Shown here piece after piece: positions 14,600 through 17,539 of a stretch of 17,539 nucleotides of DNA. A program made the position numbers and the translations under genes. Position 1 is the first letter of the stretch. Each line of letters opens with the position of its first letter. Under the pieces are notes generated by a model. That model searched no databases and was not told the DNA's origin. It saw only the letters and a list, made by a program, of their open reading frames with translations. The stretch comes from UBA1715 sp045600045 (GTDB lineage: Bacteria; Bacteroidota; Bacteroidia; Bacteroidales; UBA1715): positions 1-17,539 of the forward strand of contig JAZRXD010000088.1 in the NCBI GenBank assembly GCA_045600045.1, read 5' to 3'.

Positions 14600-17539
14600 A
14601 TGAAAAAAGATTCTAAAATGATGGTTTTGAGAAATGTGGTTGCTTTATTGTGTTTGCTTTTGTTTTTTTCGGTGGGTGGTTTTGCGGCTAGTAAACAGGC
14701 TGCGGATGGATCGTTTACTGTAATGTGGCAAAATCACAACTCCACAATTTCAGCAACCACGAATGGTAGTTCCTCCGTGACATTGGATATTAAATGGCCA
14801 AATTATGCTAATGATTTATGGTTGGGGGCTGTTGTAGGTGGGAATGTAATAGAGTATAATAAATACACCGTATCGAATTTGGGAACGAATCACGAACAAT
14901 GTGATATGGAACGTCCAGACGGTGGATGGGGTAAGTATGACGTGTTAAAATATTCAATAACTGGAAATTGTCAAATAACAATTTCTTGTAAGAATGGTAA
15001 TATATATATGTGCTATGGAGCAAATCCTTGCGTATCTTTTGCCCCTGAGGTTCCAGACATAGCAGGAGGAGCAGATCATGTGTGTTACGAAACAAATTCA
15101 TCACAGCCTCTTTTTACAACGTTGTCAGAACCTAATTTAAGTGGCACAAGCTATGCTAGTTATACCTATCCAAATAAAGGATGGATGTTAGTTGAATCTA
15201 GAGAAACCTTTGCTACATTATCAGATATAACATTAACAGATCATTATGGAGATACGTTGAAGTATTATATAAATGATGGGAACTCTGTCGGATATAGTAA
15301 TGGCGTTAGATTAATGAGCAAACCTTTTGTTTATACGTTTGATAATCTAGATGTGTGTTTAGGCCAACCTATTGAAAATTTAGTTGCTCCATCTGTTGAG
15401 TCATATGGTGGAACTTTGATTCTTGAGGAATGGCGTCTTTACAGTAAAAGTTCGGGAACGTTATCTTCTTATAATGGTCAGATAATAACAGAAGATAACA
15501 CAAAGATACGTTATAAAGCACATAATCAATGTGGAAATTCTGGCAATACAGATGCGAAGTTGACGTATAGAGATATACCATCTGCTCCGATTTTAGAAGA
15601 TAAATATGTTTCAAAAGGTGAATTGATTGAAATTGCAGATTTTGATGGAAAATATAAAATATCATCAGCGGGTGCATACACTAATTTTATAGCAGGAGAT
15701 AAAATAGGGCCAGTAGATTGTAGTCAAAATGGGCAATCTTATTCTGTAAAGAAGATTTCCGAATATGGTTGTGTTAGTGACGCAACTCAGTTTAAGGTAT
15801 ATGTCGGTGTTTCTATAGATAGAGAAACTAATATGGGGGAAACAAAAAGTTGTGTTGGCGATGCAAAAGAATTAAAGGTGGAAGCAAGTACGTGTGGTGG
15901 AACAGTGGCATATCAATGGTATAAGAATGGAATGGCTATTAGTGGTGCTACATCAAGTGCATATACGCCAACAGAATCTGGAGAATATTATTGTATTGTA
16001 AAAACAGCAGGCAATAATTCCTTTACTGTTCAGTCTTCAACAGCTAACGTTACACTTGTGAAACCAGCAACGGTTTCTTTGAAATCAGTGTCTCCTTCGA
16101 GTTCATCAATTTTCTGTACTGAAACTGTTGACATGGTTTTAGAAATAAAAGATGAAAATAATAACGACATCACATCCTCTGTAAAGAAGGTGTTTTGGAC
16201 AAAAAATGGTTCTGTAGAATCTTTGACGGCAGCAACATCGCATTCCTTTGCTTTCGACGAAAGTGAAAATGGGAATTTTACTCTTGGTGCATATTTGACA
16301 GATCCTAATGGTTGTGAGGCAACTTTAACTACGCCAAAAACAGTTAATGTTGGTAATGGTTATACGACTTATTATTATTGTGGAAACACGGGTGATGCTT
16401 CGGATTTAACAAAATTATCCAATTGGCATATTAATGAAAATGGAACGGGCGCTAGCCCTACTTCTTTCACCAAAGATCATTGTAAATATATTATAAACAA
16501 AGACGGGGTAAAACTGAAATCAAATCAAACATGGACTGTATCTGGCGTGGGCAGTAAAGTTGTTGTAGGGGATGGAATTTGGACGAAATCTTTACCAGGT
16601 GTTTCTTCTTTCTCATCGCTGACAAATTGGGGTATAGTGCCAAATGGTACGTATGCAGAATATGTGAATTCTGTTACAGGATCTCAATGGATTTCAACTA
16701 TGACAGAACTTGCTAGTTATGATTTTCGTTCATATGCAAAAGGTTTGACAATAGAAGGTGTATTTAACACAGGAAATGATGTAAAAATTGATGTGCGTGA
16801 AGGTGCAACATTGACTATTGCAACAGACAAAGGTTCTTTTAAAATAGGGGATATTGCAACAGACCGTTTGGTTGATAGACAAGGAAATTCGGATGGGTAT
16901 TATAATGTTATAATTTCACCAGGAGCAAGTGTGACATATAAGGGCAATGGATTAAAAAATGTTCGTTCTGGGAAGTATTCTCAGTTATATGTGGAAGCTT
17001 CAAGTGCGTCTGATCAAATTATTATGGAAAACAACGCACAAGTGGAAATATTGCAATCTTTTGTTGCAGTTCCAGGAAAGTCAATAAGTGAGGAAAAAGG
17101 ATGGTTGAATAGTCATGTGACTGATAATAATTCACAATTTGTTTTTAGCGGAAATGTGGATCAAAATGTGCCGAGATTTAATTATTATGATTTAGTAATA
17201 AAAGGTTCTAGTAAAAAGACTATAGAAACAACATGGTGTAAGAATTCTTTATATGTAGATGTTGCATCTAATTTATCTATAACAGGAAATTTATATTTAT
17301 ATGGCAGTGGGGAGAATACATTTGTTAACAAGGGGAATGTTAAATGTAATAACAGTTCAGAAGTTCATTATCTTTCAAAATTGTCAGTGAATGTTGCTCC
17401 TATAAATTACGGAAAATTAAACCTTTCGGAAGGCGAACGTATATTTTCAAATACAGGTATTACAGGAATCTCAAATACATTAACAGTAGGCACAGCTACG
17501 CCTGGTACTACAGGTAGTACAATAGAATTTAATGGAACC
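14600..17539 (+). CDS. Large secreted multidomain surface protein, adhesin-like (runs off the window)
   Basis: An unbroken frame of 980 codons runs from the ATG at 14600 to the window end with no stop. A signal peptide is clear (hydrophobic VVALLCLLLFFSVGGFAA, cut near residue 30). Residues about 31-415 are beta-rich with scattered cysteines and no family I recognise. An Ig-like domain spans about 417-487, with CVGDAKELKV, the core YQWYKNG (438-444) and TESGEYYC (458-465). A second Ig/PKD-like domain covers about 488-584. From about 588 (YYYCGNTGDASDLTKLSNW) the chain turns into repetitive strands like those of Bacteroidota beta-solenoid adhesins, with a unit YYDLVIKGSSKKTIETTW near 862-879. 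Such proteins often end in a type IX secretion sorting domain, which would lie beyond the edge. Isoleucine codons are about 29 ATA, 23 ATT, 2 ATC, against 4, 20, 6 in hflX, suggesting separate origin or relaxed codon selection. Surface adhesion is an inference. Confidence 0.8.
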   Translation, partial: MKKDSKMMVLRNVVALLCLLLFFSVGGFAASKQAADGSFTVMWQNHNSTISATTNGSSSVTLDIKWPNYANDLWLGAVVGGNVIEYNKYTVSNLGTNHEQCDMERPDGGWGKYDVLKYSITGNCQITISCKNGNIYMCYGANPCVSFAPEVPDIAGGADHVCYETNSSQPLFTTLSEPNLSGTSYASYTYPNKGWMLVESRETFATLSDITLTDHYGDTLKYYINDGNSVGYSNGVRLMSKPFVYTFDNLDVCLGQPIENLVAPSVESYGGTLILEEWRLYSKSSGTLSSYNGQIITEDNTKIRYKAHNQCGNSGNTDAKLTYRDIPSAPILEDKYVSKGELIEIADFDGKYKISSAGAYTNFIAGDKIGPVDCSQNGQSYSVKKISEYGCVSDATQFKVYVGVSIDRETNMGETKSCVGDAKELKVEASTCGGTVAYQWYKNGMAISGATSSAYTPTESGEYYCIVKTAGNNSFTVQSSTANVTLVKPATVSLKSVSPSSSSIFCTETVDMVLEIKDENNNDITSSVKKVFWTKNGSVESLTAATSHSFAFDESENGNFTLGAYLTDPNGCEATLTTPKTVNVGNGYTTYYYCGNTGDASDLTKLSNWHINENGTGASPTSFTKDHCKYIINKDGVKLKSNQTWTVSGVGSKVVVGDGIWTKSLPGVSSFSSLTNWGIVPNGTYAEYVNSVTGSQWISTMTELASYDFRSYAKGLTIEGVFNTGNDVKIDVREGATLTIATDKGSFKIGDIATDRLVDRQGNSDGYYNVIISPGASVTYKGNGLKNVRSGKYSQLYVEASSASDQIIMENNAQVEILQSFVAVPGKSISEEKGWLNSHVTDNNSQFVFSGNVDQNVPRFNYYDLVIKGSSKKTIETTWCKNSLYVDVASNLSITGNLYLYGSGENTFVNKGNVKCNNSSEVHYLSKLSVNVAPINYGKLNLSEGERIFSNTGITGISNTLTVGTATPGTTGSTIEFNGT

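Noticed and set aside
14808..15677. Minus-strand open frames of about 100 codons within the large surface protein
   Set aside because: The plus strand holds a continuous 980-codon frame with signal peptide and Ig-like motifs. The minus frames have no family features.

Overview
The window looks like chromosome of a low-GC member of Bacteroidota, probably order Bacteroidales. Several lines point there. Start regions lack strong Shine-Dalgarno sequences. Promoter -7 boxes fit the Bacteroidota pattern TAnnTTTG at six places. The cluster DUF4271 - hemD - rnpA - yidD - S41 protease is typical of the phylum, and the secreted thioredoxin-fold and solenoid proteins are of Bacteroidota type. No species can be named from what is visible.

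Layout. At the left edge (1-76, minus) is the start of what reads as an IS3-type OrfA transposase. It lies just beyond the terminator (128-167) of a tRNA-Arg(CCG) gene (179-250, minus). Next is a plus-strand exported thioredoxin-fold protein (351-1817) with a degenerate redox motif. It meets head-on, with one base between stop codons, a minus-strand tripartite RND efflux operon: adaptor lipoprotein (6245-7273), RND pump (3198-6248) and TolC-type outer-membrane channel (1819-3195). Upstream on the same strand is a tightly packed housekeeping run: DUF4271 membrane protein (TTG start), hemD, rnpA (GTG start), yidD and an S41 C-terminal-processing protease. Neighbours there overlap or lie within about 26 nt. 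A divergent promoter region (11383-11513) separates it from hflX (plus). A pyridoxal kinase gene (minus) converges on hflX.

The right end is accessory in character. A small exported protein (13744-14337) is made of 17 pentapeptide-like repeats followed by a Lys/Thr-rich tail. After a 262-base regulatory gap comes a very large secreted protein (14600 to the window end, 980 codons seen, still open). It has Ig-like domains followed by a beta-solenoid-like region and resembles Bacteroidota surface adhesins. Its isoleucine codon choice differs sharply from that of the housekeeping genes.

How the genes fit together: the three efflux proteins should form one envelope-spanning pump. The DUF4271-to-S41 run joins haem synthesis, tRNA 5' maturation, membrane-protein insertion and envelope proteolysis in one transcription unit. 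The right-hand genes appear to encode envelope or surface structures. I saw no CRISPR array, rRNA, phage module or recognisable defence system. The most unusual items are the exported pentapeptide-repeat protein, the redox-degenerate thioredoxin-fold protein, and the large surface protein with its own codon use and repeated half-sites upstream.
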